Origin: Microbacteriaceae bacterium
Lineage (GTDB): Bacteria; Actinomycetota; Actinomycetes; Actinomycetales; Microbacteriaceae
DNA: 64,000 nt
NCBI GenBank assembly: GCA_027491295.1
Contig: JAIXWK010000003.1
Span: forward strand, 372,001 to 436,000
Direction: 5' to 3'
Below are positions 45,497 to 54,381 of this stretch, piece by piece; within the stretch, counting starts at the first letter, position 1; every line of letters starts with the position of its first letter. Below the pieces are notes generated by a model. It ran no database searches and had not been told where the DNA came from. It saw only the letters and a program-made list of their open reading frames with translations. The position numbers were made by a program, and so were the translations under genes.

Positions 45497-46666
45497 GTGA
45501 TGAAAGAATTAAGGAAATTGATTTTCATTTCCCCCGGCCTAATCGAATTAGGAGATTCTGGGCACTACTCCACTTTGCACAAATCCTTGGAAAGAGGCTG
45601 CCTTCAGAATGGATTAACCTTGGCGATTTCAGGAGATCCAAAAAAAGTTCCCGCCAAAACGATGGGCGATGAAGGTCGTTATTGCGCCACATTAGTTTAT
45701 GAAGGAAATCTGAGTCTCCTCCGTGACATTGTCGGCAGCCCACTCAATGTTCCTACCTACTTCAATTTCCTTAGGTCAAATGATTATTTGCTTATGTGGC
45801 TGTATCTCAAGATAAAGGGTTCGAGAAGCTTCGATGGAACCAGGAAGGTAATGAACGCCTTGATCCAAAAAGGTTGGGTGTTTTCCGCGGATTCAGGGAA
45901 TTTAAAAACGCGATTATTGAGCATGGGGCTTCCGGTAAAGACTGCGTTTCCATTTTCATCAGCCTTCTCGGGAAAGAGAAATTTCAGACAAAGTGAATGG
46001 CAACTAGGGATGATGGCAGAATCCAGATTTGATTGGTATGTCAACTTTGCAATGGCAAGAGTTGTCTCGTTCTTGTGGCCAAAATTGAGAATCAAATTAT
46101 TGAATACAAATAAAGATTTTTACACTTCCGGTAGGCAAAGGGCGGACTCAATGGTGATCATTACGCTTCCCGCCAAAGGTGAAGAGTATCTGGACAGGCT
46201 CTCGGCGCAATTTTGGTTTCTTCCGGGAAAATCAAGCCACCACATTTTTGGCAGCTCAGGAAGATCCCTCGACATAATGGCAAATCGTGGAATCGTTTTC
46301 ACAAGAAAATTTAATTCCCTCGGAGCAGGCTCTTTGAACGAACAGGCGGCGTGCTTCCATACTCCTTTTCCAAGACTGCAAGCAATAATTTTTGCCATCA
46401 AACGTTTGAAAGATTCAGAATATCTAGATTCGTCTCTAGACAAACCCGATCGCACCGCCCAGCAAACAATTGCTTCTATCGCCGGAGAATTGCTTGAAAG
46501 ACGGGATGGTCCCGATCCGACCGCTTTGGATTTAGAAGGGCTGAATAGGGAAATTGAAGAATTTGATTATTTCTGCTCTAAAAAGGGCACGGCTCTCCTT
46601 TTTCGCATCTTGCTTCGCCTGCCTCGACGAGCCTTATGGAAATTGACGAACAACTTGTTTGTTTAG
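45497..46666 (+). CDS. Orphan AT-rich gene, possibly glycosyltransferase-like
   Basis: 389 residues, not recognised. Base use is visibly more AT-rich than its neighbours (runs such as AAATTTTTG and AAATAAAGATTTTTAC), suggesting recent acquisition. The N-terminus LIFISPGLIELGDSGHYSTLHKSLERGCLQNGLTLAISG looks like the first beta-alpha units of a GT-B glycosyltransferase. FLPGKSSHHIFGSSGRSLDIMANRGIVFTRKF resembles the donor-sugar loop, but this is weak. A helical, basic C-terminus (LRLPRRALWKLTNN) may touch the membrane. The start is GTG or the following ATG. It begins the glycan locus. Confidence 0.6.
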   Translation: MMKELRKLIFISPGLIELGDSGHYSTLHKSLERGCLQNGLTLAISGDPKKVPAKTMGDEGRYCATLVYEGNLSLLRDIVGSPLNVPTYFNFLRSNDYLLMWLYLKIKGSRSFDGTRKVMNALIQKGWVFSADSGNLKTRLLSMGLPVKTAFPFSSAFSGKRNFRQSEWQLGMMAESRFDWYVNFAMARVVSFLWPKLRIKLLNTNKDFYTSGRQRADSMVIITLPAKGEEYLDRLSAQFWFLPGKSSHHIFGSSGRSLDIMANRGIVFTRKFNSLGAGSLNEQAACFHTPFPRLQAIIFAIKRLKDSEYLDSSLDKPDRTAQQTIASIAGELLERRDGPDPTALDLEGLNREIEEFDYFCSKKGTALLFRILLRLPRRALWKLTNNLFV

Positions 46667-46773
46667 GTACCTCTTCATAGGTCCAGAAATAAAAGTATGT
46701 GCCTGGGGAAGTCGGACTAGGTGCGGTGGTATCTTTTAAATTGAAGGTCCAGGGGCGACGGAAAAGGTGTGAA

Positions 46774-47721
46774 TTGTCTAAAGTTTTGGTTACAGGCGGG
46801 GCAGGCTACGTCGGCGGCTATCTGGTGGACGCTGCTTTGGCGGCTGGGCATGAAGTTAGGGTCTACGACAAGCTGGTTTATGAGGATGCCTACCTCAAGA
46901 ATATTGATTTTGTGTACGGCGACGTGAACGACATCGATTCGCTAAAGCCTCATCTTGACTGGGCAGATACCGTTGTTTGGCTTGCAGCATTCGTTGGAGA
47001 TCCGGCCTGTGCGCTCAACCCAGAACTGACTATGGAAACAAATGTCGGGTCGGTCAAGAACCTAGTTGCAAACTTCTCCGGAAGAATCATTTTCCCTTCC
47101 ACGTGCAGCGTTTACGGTGCTCAGGATGGCTTGTTAGATGAGGCAAGCCCGTTTGACCCACTTTCTCTGTACGCAGAATCAAAAATCGCGGCCGAGAAGG
47201 TGCTTCTTGCTGCCCCAAACGAGACCTTGATCTTCCGACTAGGAACGTTATTCGGTCTGAGTGACACTTACTCTCGCCTAAGAGTTGACCTCGTCCTAAA
47301 CGTTCTTACCATTCGCGCGGTTCGCGAAAAGCAGATGAGTGTATTCGGGGGGCAGCAGTTCAGGCCCTTGTTGCACGTTCGAGATGTTGCTACCGCAATG
47401 GTTCCCCACATCGACACACACGCAACTGGTGTCTACAACCTGCACACTGAAAATCTAACCATCATTGAGTTGGCAGAACGTATTCAGGAAGTCGTTCCGG
47501 GGGCGGTTCTCAAGATTACGGAGTCCTCTTTCCAGGATGCCCGAAACTACGCCGTATCTAGCGACAAGGCTAGAAATGAATTGGGCTTCGCCCCAAAGTG
47601 GACCGTACTCGATGGGATCAACGAGATCTACAACGCTATTTCTCAGAACCGCATTCCGGATGTGAGTTTGCCGAGGTTCAGCAACGTTGCAGCCCTTCAG
47701 GGGTTGCTAGGAGCTAAGTAA
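46774..47721 (+). CDS. NAD-dependent sugar epimerase/dehydratase (extended SDR)
   Basis: The ORF opens at 46699, but the family start SKVLVTGGAGYVGGYLVDAALAAGH follows a TTG at 46774 with AAGGTG upstream, giving 315 residues. GGAGYVGGYL binds NAD, STCSVYGAQDG gives the catalytic Ser/Thr, and YAESKIAAEKVL is the YxxxK motif. FRPLLHVRDVATAMV is the substrate-side block of nucleotide-sugar epimerases. The substrate is unknown. The next gene overlaps it by one base. Confidence 0.82.
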   Translation: MSKVLVTGGAGYVGGYLVDAALAAGHEVRVYDKLVYEDAYLKNIDFVYGDVNDIDSLKPHLDWADTVVWLAAFVGDPACALNPELTMETNVGSVKNLVANFSGRIIFPSTCSVYGAQDGLLDEASPFDPLSLYAESKIAAEKVLLAAPNETLIFRLGTLFGLSDTYSRLRVDLVLNVLTIRAVREKQMSVFGGQQFRPLLHVRDVATAMVPHIDTHATGVYNLHTENLTIIELAERIQEVVPGAVLKITESSFQDARNYAVSSDKARNELGFAPKWTVLDGINEIYNAISQNRIPDVSLPRFSNVAALQGLLGAK

Positions 47722-48164
47722 TGACCTCGAAAATTGAATTCGTTGCAGGTGGACTTGCAGTTGACGACAGAGGTTCGCTGAAGTTCATCAATGACTTTGC
47801 CTTGGCCGGCTACAAGCGTTTCTATGTGGTTGAGAATCACAAGCAAGGTTTCATTCGAGCTTGGCATGGGCACAAGCACGAGGCCAAGGCTGTGGTTTGT
47901 GTTCAAGGTTCTGCTCTCGTAGCCGGTGTGAAGGTCGACGACTGGGAAAACCCATCAAAGGACTTGCCGATTGAGAGATTTGTTCTTTCAGGCTCTAAGC
48001 CTGGGGCCTTGCTAATTCCTGCGGGCTACGCAAATGGCTTTATGTCTCTCTCTACGGATTCGATCCTGATGTTCTTCTCGAGTTCAACGCTTGCCGAGAG
48101 TGCAGCAGACGACATTAGATTCGAGTCTCGCCTTTGGGACCCATGGAAGATTGAAGAAAGATAG
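47721..48164 (+). CDS. RmlC-like cupin, dTDP-sugar epimerase family
   Basis: 147 residues, shorter than RmlC (about 180). The barrel shows IRAWHGHKHEAKAVVCVQGSALVAGVKVDDWENPSKD, with the His of RmlC, and PGALLIPAGYANGFMSLSTDSILMFFSS. This places it with dTDP-4-dehydrorhamnose 3,5-epimerase-like cupins, some of which epimerise or isomerise 4-keto sugars. Cotranscribed with the SDR before it and the 2-epimerase after it. Confidence 0.75.
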   Translation: MTSKIEFVAGGLAVDDRGSLKFINDFALAGYKRFYVVENHKQGFIRAWHGHKHEAKAVVCVQGSALVAGVKVDDWENPSKDLPIERFVLSGSKPGALLIPAGYANGFMSLSTDSILMFFSSSTLAESAADDIRFESRLWDPWKIEER

Positions 48165-48166
48165 TT

Positions 48167-49363
48167 TTGCCAAAAATCTCTATGGTGCTCGGCATCAGAC
48201 CTGATGTAATTCGTGCAAGCCTTATTATCAAGCACCTAAAGTCAGCACTTGGTAGCAACTTCGAATTTGTTTGGTCTGGACAGCACTACAGCGACAACAT
48301 GAAGGACATCTTCTTCAGACAGTTAGAGGTTCCGCAGCCAGATGTAACCCTGCAACTCGATACGGCATCAGACCAATCCATGATTGGATCTCTAATCTCA
48401 AGCCTAGGTTCCTACCTGGACGAGGCAAAGCCCGACGCAGTTATCTTCCTTGGGGATACAAACACCGTCACTGGCTCAATTGCTGTGGCTGCCAAGAACA
48501 TACCCATCGTGCACATCGAAGGTTGCATGAGGTCTTACGACTGGCGTATGCCGGAAGAGAAGTTCAGAACCGCCATCGATCACCTGGCCGATGTTATCTA
48601 CGCGTACGTTGACGAATACAAGCAGCAGGGCGTAATCGAAGGTCTTGACCCTGACAACATAATCGTCACTGGCAATCCAATCGTCGATGTTCTAGAGCAC
48701 TACTTCCGTTCCGGAAAAGTTCGGCTTTCGGACTCTGAGCGCTCGGAATTGTTCGCCTCCTACGGTTATGAGGGTGGCGAGCTTTGGTCTATGACATGCC
48801 ACCGACGTGAGAACGTGGACAGCAAGGATTCCCTTTCACAAATTTTGAAACTTGCTTCCATGTGTCCAGGTATCGTCGTTTTTCCTGCTGGCTATCGCAC
48901 ACAGGCGCGTCTGAGAGAGTTTGGCCTAGACATTCCAGGAAACGTGAAGGTTATAGATCCGATTGGCTATGCGGAACTTATGGAGCTAATCAACTCGTCG
49001 ACCGCTGTGCTCACTGATTCTGGAACTATTGTCGAAGAAGCAGCAGTGCTCGGTGTGCCTTCAGTTCAAATGAGGACCTCTACAGAGCGCCCCCAGGTTT
49101 ATGACTGCGGAGGTTCAGTAAAGTTTGACCCTCACGCGACTCACACAGATGCAGAATTAGGGAGCATCATCGCCTCAGCAGCCGACAGGCGCGGCAACAG
49201 CTGGACCCATACTCTCGGAGACGGCAACGCCTCCCAGCGAATTGCGGAGGATCTAATTTCGCGTTTCAAGTCCGGAAATTGGTCTGGTCACGCACCAAAC
49301 CCAAAGAGTCGGCCAATCTACCGAAACTACGGTTACGGAATTGGTGAGCTTGGAAGAGCCTAG
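48167..49363 (+). CDS. WecB-like UDP-HexNAc 2-epimerase
   Basis: 398 residues, GT-B-like non-hydrolysing 2-epimerase. GIRPDVIRASLIIKHL, VWSGQHYSDNM, FLGDTNTVTGSIAVAAKNIPIVHIEGCMRSYDWRMPEEKFR and VLTDSGTIVEEAAVLGVPSVQMRTSTERPQ give the family hallmarks. The variant HIEGCMRSYDWRMPEE differs from plain WecB (HVEAGLRS), so a modified amino sugar as substrate is plausible. The start is TTG three bases after the cupin stop. The stop shares CTAG with the convergent reductase gene. Confidence 0.85.
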   Translation: MPKISMVLGIRPDVIRASLIIKHLKSALGSNFEFVWSGQHYSDNMKDIFFRQLEVPQPDVTLQLDTASDQSMIGSLISSLGSYLDEAKPDAVIFLGDTNTVTGSIAVAAKNIPIVHIEGCMRSYDWRMPEEKFRTAIDHLADVIYAYVDEYKQQGVIEGLDPDNIIVTGNPIVDVLEHYFRSGKVRLSDSERSELFASYGYEGGELWSMTCHRRENVDSKDSLSQILKLASMCPGIVVFPAGYRTQARLREFGLDIPGNVKVIDPIGYAELMELINSSTAVLTDSGTIVEEAAVLGVPSVQMRTSTERPQVYDCGGSVKFDPHATHTDAELGSIIASAADRRGNSWTHTLGDGNASQRIAEDLISRFKSGNWSGHAPNPKSRPIYRNYGYGIGELGRA

Positions 49364-50241
49364 ATAGGCATTTGCTCGATCATCTTCTCGACAGTAGGCG
49401 CTTCTTCGTAGCCAGCATTCTTCCAGAGTCTCGCCACAACCTCAGGGTTGACAGTGCTGAGAGTTCTATCGATAACTTTGCCAGATGCCTTTGGGGTTAC
49501 GGTAATGTCCGAGCGACCGGCACGGATGGCGATTGCTCGCACCAAGTTCTCCTTGGTCAAGGTTGAGCCTGGAATCACGTGGGTTACGCCAGAAACAAAG
49601 TCGTTGTGCTCAATGATTCCTCGACAGAGTCGACCAAAGTGATATGTGGTAACACCGTTCCAAACGTGGTCGGTGAAGCCGAAAATCTCTGCATCTTTTA
49701 CTTGGTTTCTAACCCACTCGAAGAGGGAGGTGCTCCGACCGTGCTCCGGGCCAATAATCGAAACTCTCAAGTGCATCATCGATGATGATGGAACCTCGCC
49801 AAGGCTCTTTGTTTTTCCATAAACATCGAGGGCATCGAACTCATCGGTTTCTGAGTACTTTCCCTGCAGACCTGAATAAACGCAGTCAGTGGCAATCTGA
49901 ATAACCTTTAGGCCGTGAGCGTCTGAGTAGCGTGCCAACTGATCAGGGAAAATGCCATTTACCAACATCGCTATCCTGCGCTGGTCAGCGTTGTCATCCT
50001 TGATGTGAGGCTTGATGATGCCGATGCAGTTGATAACCCAGTCACCAGCTGCAGCGATGGGATCCAACTTGCTCAAATCATCTTTGATGGCATCAAAATC
50101 AACGACTTTGATTGAGCCCAAATCGCTAGAGCTTGATCCAGCACGAGCCGTGCCTACAATCTCGTGCCCAGAGCCCTTGAACGCCTCAAGGACTCCTCTT
50201 CCCAGCATTCCGGTGACGCCAAGGATGATTACTTTAGACAT
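49360..50241 (-). CDS. RmlD-like NDP-4-keto-sugar reductase (SDR)
   Basis: 293 residues. MSKVIILGVTGMLGRGVLEAFKGSGHEIVG binds NAD(P). WVINCIGIIKP replaces the usual VVNxAA, IQIATDCVYSGLQGKYSE has catalytic Thr/Asp, and DVYGKTKSLGE supplies YxxxK. It fits the reductase that completes 6-deoxy-hexosamine pathways together with an SDR and WecB-like epimerase. GGAAAG precedes the ATG. Last of a five-gene minus-strand run. Confidence 0.85.
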   Translation of the reverse strand: MSKVIILGVTGMLGRGVLEAFKGSGHEIVGTARAGSSSSDLGSIKVVDFDAIKDDLSKLDPIAAAGDWVINCIGIIKPHIKDDNADQRRIAMLVNGIFPDQLARYSDAHGLKVIQIATDCVYSGLQGKYSETDEFDALDVYGKTKSLGEVPSSSMMHLRVSIIGPEHGRSTSLFEWVRNQVKDAEIFGFTDHVWNGVTTYHFGRLCRGIIEHNDFVSGVTHVIPGSTLTKENLVRAIAIRAGRSDITVTPKASGKVIDRTLSTVNPEVVARLWKNAGYEEAPTVEKMIEQMPI

Positions 50242-51446
50242 TACTTTCCTTTTCTAAGGCTCAGTTGATTCAGCGAATCCTCTAGCGCTCTAGTCGTTGC
50301 TTCGATTGAGAACTTGGAATTCAAAACTTCTTTCTGAATTCTAATTTGCCGTGTCCTCTCAGGCTTGGAGGCGTGAAGTACTTCAATGGCTTTCGCGAGG
50401 ACTTGGGACGAATTTTCCGTCCAGACAAGTCCAGACTCGTCACCAAAAGCTGCGTATAGTCCCTCGAGCTTGGTGCTCACCGTTGGAATCCCTACTGCCA
50501 TGTATTGCAGGACCTTGTGAGGAAAGGCTGCTCCAGCAACGGTTGAGACCTGAAGAGGATTGATGGCCACGTTCCCAAGCGTCATGTATCTAGGGAGGTC
50601 ATGGAAAGGAACAAATCCAGTGAAAACCACCTTTTCTTGAAGTTTGTGCTTTTCCACCAATTCGCGCAACAGGGCCTCTTGCTCGCCACCTCCAATCAAT
50701 AGCAATTTGAGATCTGGAGTCGACAAAAGTTGCTCAGGCACTTTGTTTATGACGTCGTCAAGACCTGAGAAATAGAAAAAGCTTCCCATGTACATGACAA
50801 CTTTGTCGGTAGTCGCAATTCCCAGGGCGGATGCAAGACTTTCGTCTCTGGGTGTTTGCCTAAAGATTCGCTCATCAAGGGGTGGGTAGTGCATAACAAT
50901 CTTGTTCGCAAAACCACCGCCCATCAACTCAAGAACGTACTTGGACATGGCCGGATTGTTTGTTGAAACTTCGGTTGCCAATTTGAAGCAAACTTTCTCA
51001 AACAGAGCAATTAGAGGATTCCAAAGCGACTTTCGAATCTTGCTGGCTACGTCCAACGCACGTTGCAGGACTGGCACCTTGTAGAAACGTCCCAGAAGGC
51101 CCACCTGCAGTCCATAGGTCGGCACCGCATAGTTGAGAATGACGTCGAATTCGCCGTCCCTAATCAAGGTCCTGAGAGGTCGGATTGAGGAGAAAATTGC
51201 CCAAATGCGATCTAATCCAAAAATGCCAAGACGATGGGGCGTTACTAATCTAATCTTGGCCTGATTGTGAATTCGACCGCTGATAACTCGGTCTCTAGGG
51301 TCAGAAAGAGTGTCTCGAGTAGCACCCTCATCGAATTCAAAAAAGGTTACATCGTGCCCATTTAGGGCAAGTAGTTCGGGAAATTCATGAATCTCGTAAA
51401 CAACTTTTCTCAGGTAGCTCACTTCATGAACGACGAGAATTTTCAT
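50241..51446 (-). CDS. Glycosyltransferase family 4
   Basis: 401 residues, GT-B. MKILVVHEVSYLRKVVYEIHEFPELLALNGHDVTFFEFD is the acceptor-side Rossmann unit. VVMYMGSFFYFSGLDDVINKVPEQL, LLLIGGGEQEALLRELVEKHKLQEKVVFTGFVPFHDLPRYMTLGNVAINPL and FPHKVLQYMAVGIPTVST form the donor domain with the E/H-x7-type sugar loop. The acceptor is unknown. The start overlaps the LhgO-like stop by 4 nt, and its end overlaps the reductase start by one base. Confidence 0.9.
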   Translation of the reverse strand: MKILVVHEVSYLRKVVYEIHEFPELLALNGHDVTFFEFDEGATRDTLSDPRDRVISGRIHNQAKIRLVTPHRLGIFGLDRIWAIFSSIRPLRTLIRDGEFDVILNYAVPTYGLQVGLLGRFYKVPVLQRALDVASKIRKSLWNPLIALFEKVCFKLATEVSTNNPAMSKYVLELMGGGFANKIVMHYPPLDERIFRQTPRDESLASALGIATTDKVVMYMGSFFYFSGLDDVINKVPEQLLSTPDLKLLLIGGGEQEALLRELVEKHKLQEKVVFTGFVPFHDLPRYMTLGNVAINPLQVSTVAGAAFPHKVLQYMAVGIPTVSTKLEGLYAAFGDESGLVWTENSSQVLAKAIEVLHASKPERTRQIRIQKEVLNSKFSIEATTRALEDSLNQLSLRKGK

Positions 51447-52654
51447 GCTTTTAGTCTTGTCTCCATGTCATTCACAACGTACTCAGCGAAACTAAAGCAT
51501 GAGGTCCATCCAGGTGAAACAGCATTCAACACCTGAGTCGAATCCTCATCACCTTCGATTACAAAGTCCATTTCCAGTTTGCCCTCGGTCTTGTCAAAAA
51601 GCTGTGCACGAATTCCCGGCTTTCCGGCAACAGTGAACTTCGAAACGTCGATCTTGGAGCTAAGTTTTGCAGCCTCGCCAAGAAGATGAGTTCTCGATAA
51701 CTTTGGAAGCTCTGTCTTGACAAGAGACCAAACGTCGTGGTGCTTGGAGGCGATAAAACGAGGGTAGTTGGCCAGGATGCCGAGCATCTCGTTTAACTTG
51801 AGACCATCGAAGAGCCCATATTGCTCTCTGGACAAAACTGGAATAGCAGTTGGGCCGACCTTGACGTCTCCCGAGGCCGTTTTTGTGAAGTGCACACCCA
51901 AAAATGGATTTCTTGGATCCGGTGTTGGGTAAATATGCCTATTCAAAGTTCCCTTGAGGCTCGGTGCGTAGTAGTAGAGCCCGATGAACGGGATCATCGA
52001 ATACTTGGATCCGAAACCAAGCTCCTTCGCGACGACATCCGAATAGAGCCCGGAGGCGTTGATGAGGTGGCCATACTCAAAGACCTCGCCTCCTTTAACA
52101 TAAGCGCGTTTGTCGTGAATCTTTTCGACATGCATGTTGAAGAGAATTCGGACTCCAGATTTAATGAGCAATTCTTCAAGCTTGGTCGCAACAGACCCAG
52201 GGTCCGCAACCGCTGTGTTTGGCGACCACAGCGCCATGTCAATGGTTTCAGCTAGGGGTTCAAGCTCCGCAAGCCGGGCTGTGTCTACAAGTTCGACATC
52301 GACACCATTAGCGATGCCTCTTCTGTGAAGTTCAGTCAGAACTGGAACATCCTCTGGCTTTTGTGCGACGACAACTTTTCCATTTTGAGAGATAGGCAGG
52401 TTATTGTCTAGGCAGAAGCGTTTCATGCGCTCGTTGCCGTCCCTGGTTAGTTTTGCCTTGAGGGATTCTGGTGAATAGTAGAAACCGGCATGAATTACTC
52501 CGGAGTTTCGACCTGACGCGTGCAATGCGACACCCGACTCTTTTTCGAGAATCAAAACGCTCGCCGCTGGAAAGCGTGTGCGAATCTCCTGAGCTATAGC
52601 AAGCCCGACTATGCCACCGCCAACGATTAAGAAATCGGCCCTATTTGAGTCCAT
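51443..52654 (-). CDS. L-2-hydroxyglutarate oxidase-like FAD protein
   Basis: 403 residues. DFLIVGGGIVGLAIAQEIRTRFPAASVLILEKESGVALHASGRNSGVIHAGFYYSP is the LhgO/DAO signature. LINASGLYSDVVAKELG and VGPTAIPVLSREQYG are further LhgO blocks. LhgO oxidises L-2-hydroxyglutarate to 2-oxoglutarate, passing electrons to the membrane. Its translation-coupled place between a GT-C and a GT4 gene suggests a role tied to glycan synthesis or a related hydroxy acid, which is inference. Confidence 0.82.
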   Translation of the reverse strand: MDSNRADFLIVGGGIVGLAIAQEIRTRFPAASVLILEKESGVALHASGRNSGVIHAGFYYSPESLKAKLTRDGNERMKRFCLDNNLPISQNGKVVVAQKPEDVPVLTELHRRGIANGVDVELVDTARLAELEPLAETIDMALWSPNTAVADPGSVATKLEELLIKSGVRILFNMHVEKIHDKRAYVKGGEVFEYGHLINASGLYSDVVAKELGFGSKYSMIPFIGLYYYAPSLKGTLNRHIYPTPDPRNPFLGVHFTKTASGDVKVGPTAIPVLSREQYGLFDGLKLNEMLGILANYPRFIASKHHDVWSLVKTELPKLSRTHLLGEAAKLSSKIDVSKFTVAGKPGIRAQLFDKTEGKLEMDFVIEGDEDSTQVLNAVSPGWTSCFSFAEYVVNDMETRLKA

Positions 52655-52656
52655 GA

Positions 52657-54369
52657 TTACTCGGCGATCTTATGAAGCGTGTAACCCTCACCTGGAATCG
52701 TTTCAAGCACATTACCTGCGTATGTGAGATCACCATTTACGAGTACGTATTTTGTTCCCTCTGGAACCAGAGATGCATCCAAGACCGAAGCCGCCCCAAA
52801 AAGGTCATATTTGATCTTCGCCGAGTCTGCCCAGATCGCAACGTTGGTTGCTTCAAAACGCGAAGTCGCGACAATCCAGGTGGAGTCAACCTGCTCAGGT
52901 GTGAGGTTCGCCCTCAAATACTGACCCGCTTTGTCCTGAGCATTGAGCTCACCGCGGAACCCCTGGTACTGGTCCTGGATCTGATATCCAGTTCCAACCA
53001 TGGTGACTGGCAATAGACCGATGAGAACTAGTGGCGTGTACTTCGGGAAGAATGCGAAAACAAGCAAAGAGGCAAAGCCAAACAGAGCTGCCGCATTGAA
53101 AACGTCTTGATTCACAACCAATCCAGCAAGGTTTGGAGCGTCAGCAATCTGAATAGTCAAGGTGCCAAAGAACCCAGAGAACGCAGGAGTGATAAGGACC
53201 AACATGACAACGGCAAGTGGAAGTCGAATCCAGATTTTGGTCTCAGCCATGAACTTGGACGTCAAGGCCGCAAGACCCGCCAGCGGCACCACAATAAACA
53301 AGAAGTCGTAGTAGCGCTCAAGAACACGTGTGGTGTGGTCGTCACCACCGCCTGTAATCCAACCGGTGAAGACAACTACTTCAATTACAAGACTGAACAG
53401 CCAGATGAACGCGAAAAGCGAGAGCGCTGTGACCTTTGTTAGCTCCTTGGTTCGCGCAAGCTCTATGACACCAACGGTGACACCAATAATGGCAACACCC
53501 ATAAGCGCGGCAATGGTCAGCATGTGAATGTTGAATTGCGTGCCGAACAGGCTGAGCACTCCATTCATAGGAGTTGTGGCAACTGCAGAAGCGGGCGCTA
53601 CTGAACCTGCGGGTGCGGTCACGCCAATTTGCTCAACTACTCCAGCATTTAGGTACTGACCAAAGAAGCTCAAGGCCTTCGGTCCAGCCACCAAGAATCC
53701 AATAATGACGCGACCAAGGATTGCGCCGACTGATATTGCGCCGACTGCCTTGAAAAGTGGGCCGAATCGATGCTTCGCGTTGGTCAAGCCCAAAACAACC
53801 AGGAAAATACCGATTGCAATAGCCGACAACCATGCGTGTGGCTTTACAAGTGATGTAACACCAATCAAAGCTCCAACTACCGCCCAGTCCTTCCATGCAT
53901 AGGTGTCAGCAGCCTTCAAGACGGAAGCGAAAACCAAGCTGAGGAAGAAGAAGTACATCGATTCCGGTAGGAACATCGAGGTGTAAACACTGAGCGGTGA
54001 GAGCCCAGCCAAAATTGTGAATGCGAAGGCGATCCAGTAGTTCATATATCGCTTAGCGATGATGAAAACTACCGTCAAGAACCCAATAAAAAACAGAAGG
54101 TTCAGAAGCTTGCCGCAGGTATAGAAAGCATCGCCACAAACGTTGGTCGACGAATAGACCAAGTTGAAAAGGTAGTTGGAGAAGTCACCGGCCGGAGATG
54201 GGTCCCAAGGAGAGGCCTTGCGGGCATTGATCGAGTAAAGGTACTCGTCACCCAAGATAGCTGGGTTCACCATGGCAACTCTTGAGTAAACCCAGGCAGC
54301 TACCGCCAGCATTGAGCCAGCAAATGCCAGGTTTTTCCAGTCTTTCACAGCAACAAGTAGGTTCTTCAA
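52657..54369 (-). CDS. GT-C type membrane glycosyltransferase
   Basis: 570 residues with about a dozen hydrophobic segments. The first helix (FAGSMLAVAAWVYSRVAM) is followed by an extracytoplasmic loop with ILGDEYLYS, the acidic pair expected of GT-C enzymes, and SMFLPESMYFFFLSLVFA matches the conserved PE site in PMT/ArnT-like proteins. The C-terminal 100 residues are soluble and outside. It would transfer a sugar from a polyprenyl-phosphate donor; the adjacent GT2 could make that donor. TTG start with GAGG upstream. Confidence 0.72.
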   Translation of the reverse strand: MKNLLVAVKDWKNLAFAGSMLAVAAWVYSRVAMVNPAILGDEYLYSINARKASPWDPSPAGDFSNYLFNLVYSSTNVCGDAFYTCGKLLNLLFFIGFLTVVFIIAKRYMNYWIAFAFTILAGLSPLSVYTSMFLPESMYFFFLSLVFASVLKAADTYAWKDWAVVGALIGVTSLVKPHAWLSAIAIGIFLVVLGLTNAKHRFGPLFKAVGAISVGAILGRVIIGFLVAGPKALSFFGQYLNAGVVEQIGVTAPAGSVAPASAVATTPMNGVLSLFGTQFNIHMLTIAALMGVAIIGVTVGVIELARTKELTKVTALSLFAFIWLFSLVIEVVVFTGWITGGGDDHTTRVLERYYDFLFIVVPLAGLAALTSKFMAETKIWIRLPLAVVMLVLITPAFSGFFGTLTIQIADAPNLAGLVVNQDVFNAAALFGFASLLVFAFFPKYTPLVLIGLLPVTMVGTGYQIQDQYQGFRGELNAQDKAGQYLRANLTPEQVDSTWIVATSRFEATNVAIWADSAKIKYDLFGAASVLDASLVPEGTKYVLVNGDLTYAGNVLETIPGEGYTLHKIAE

Positions 54370-54381
54370 ACCAATCCTCGA

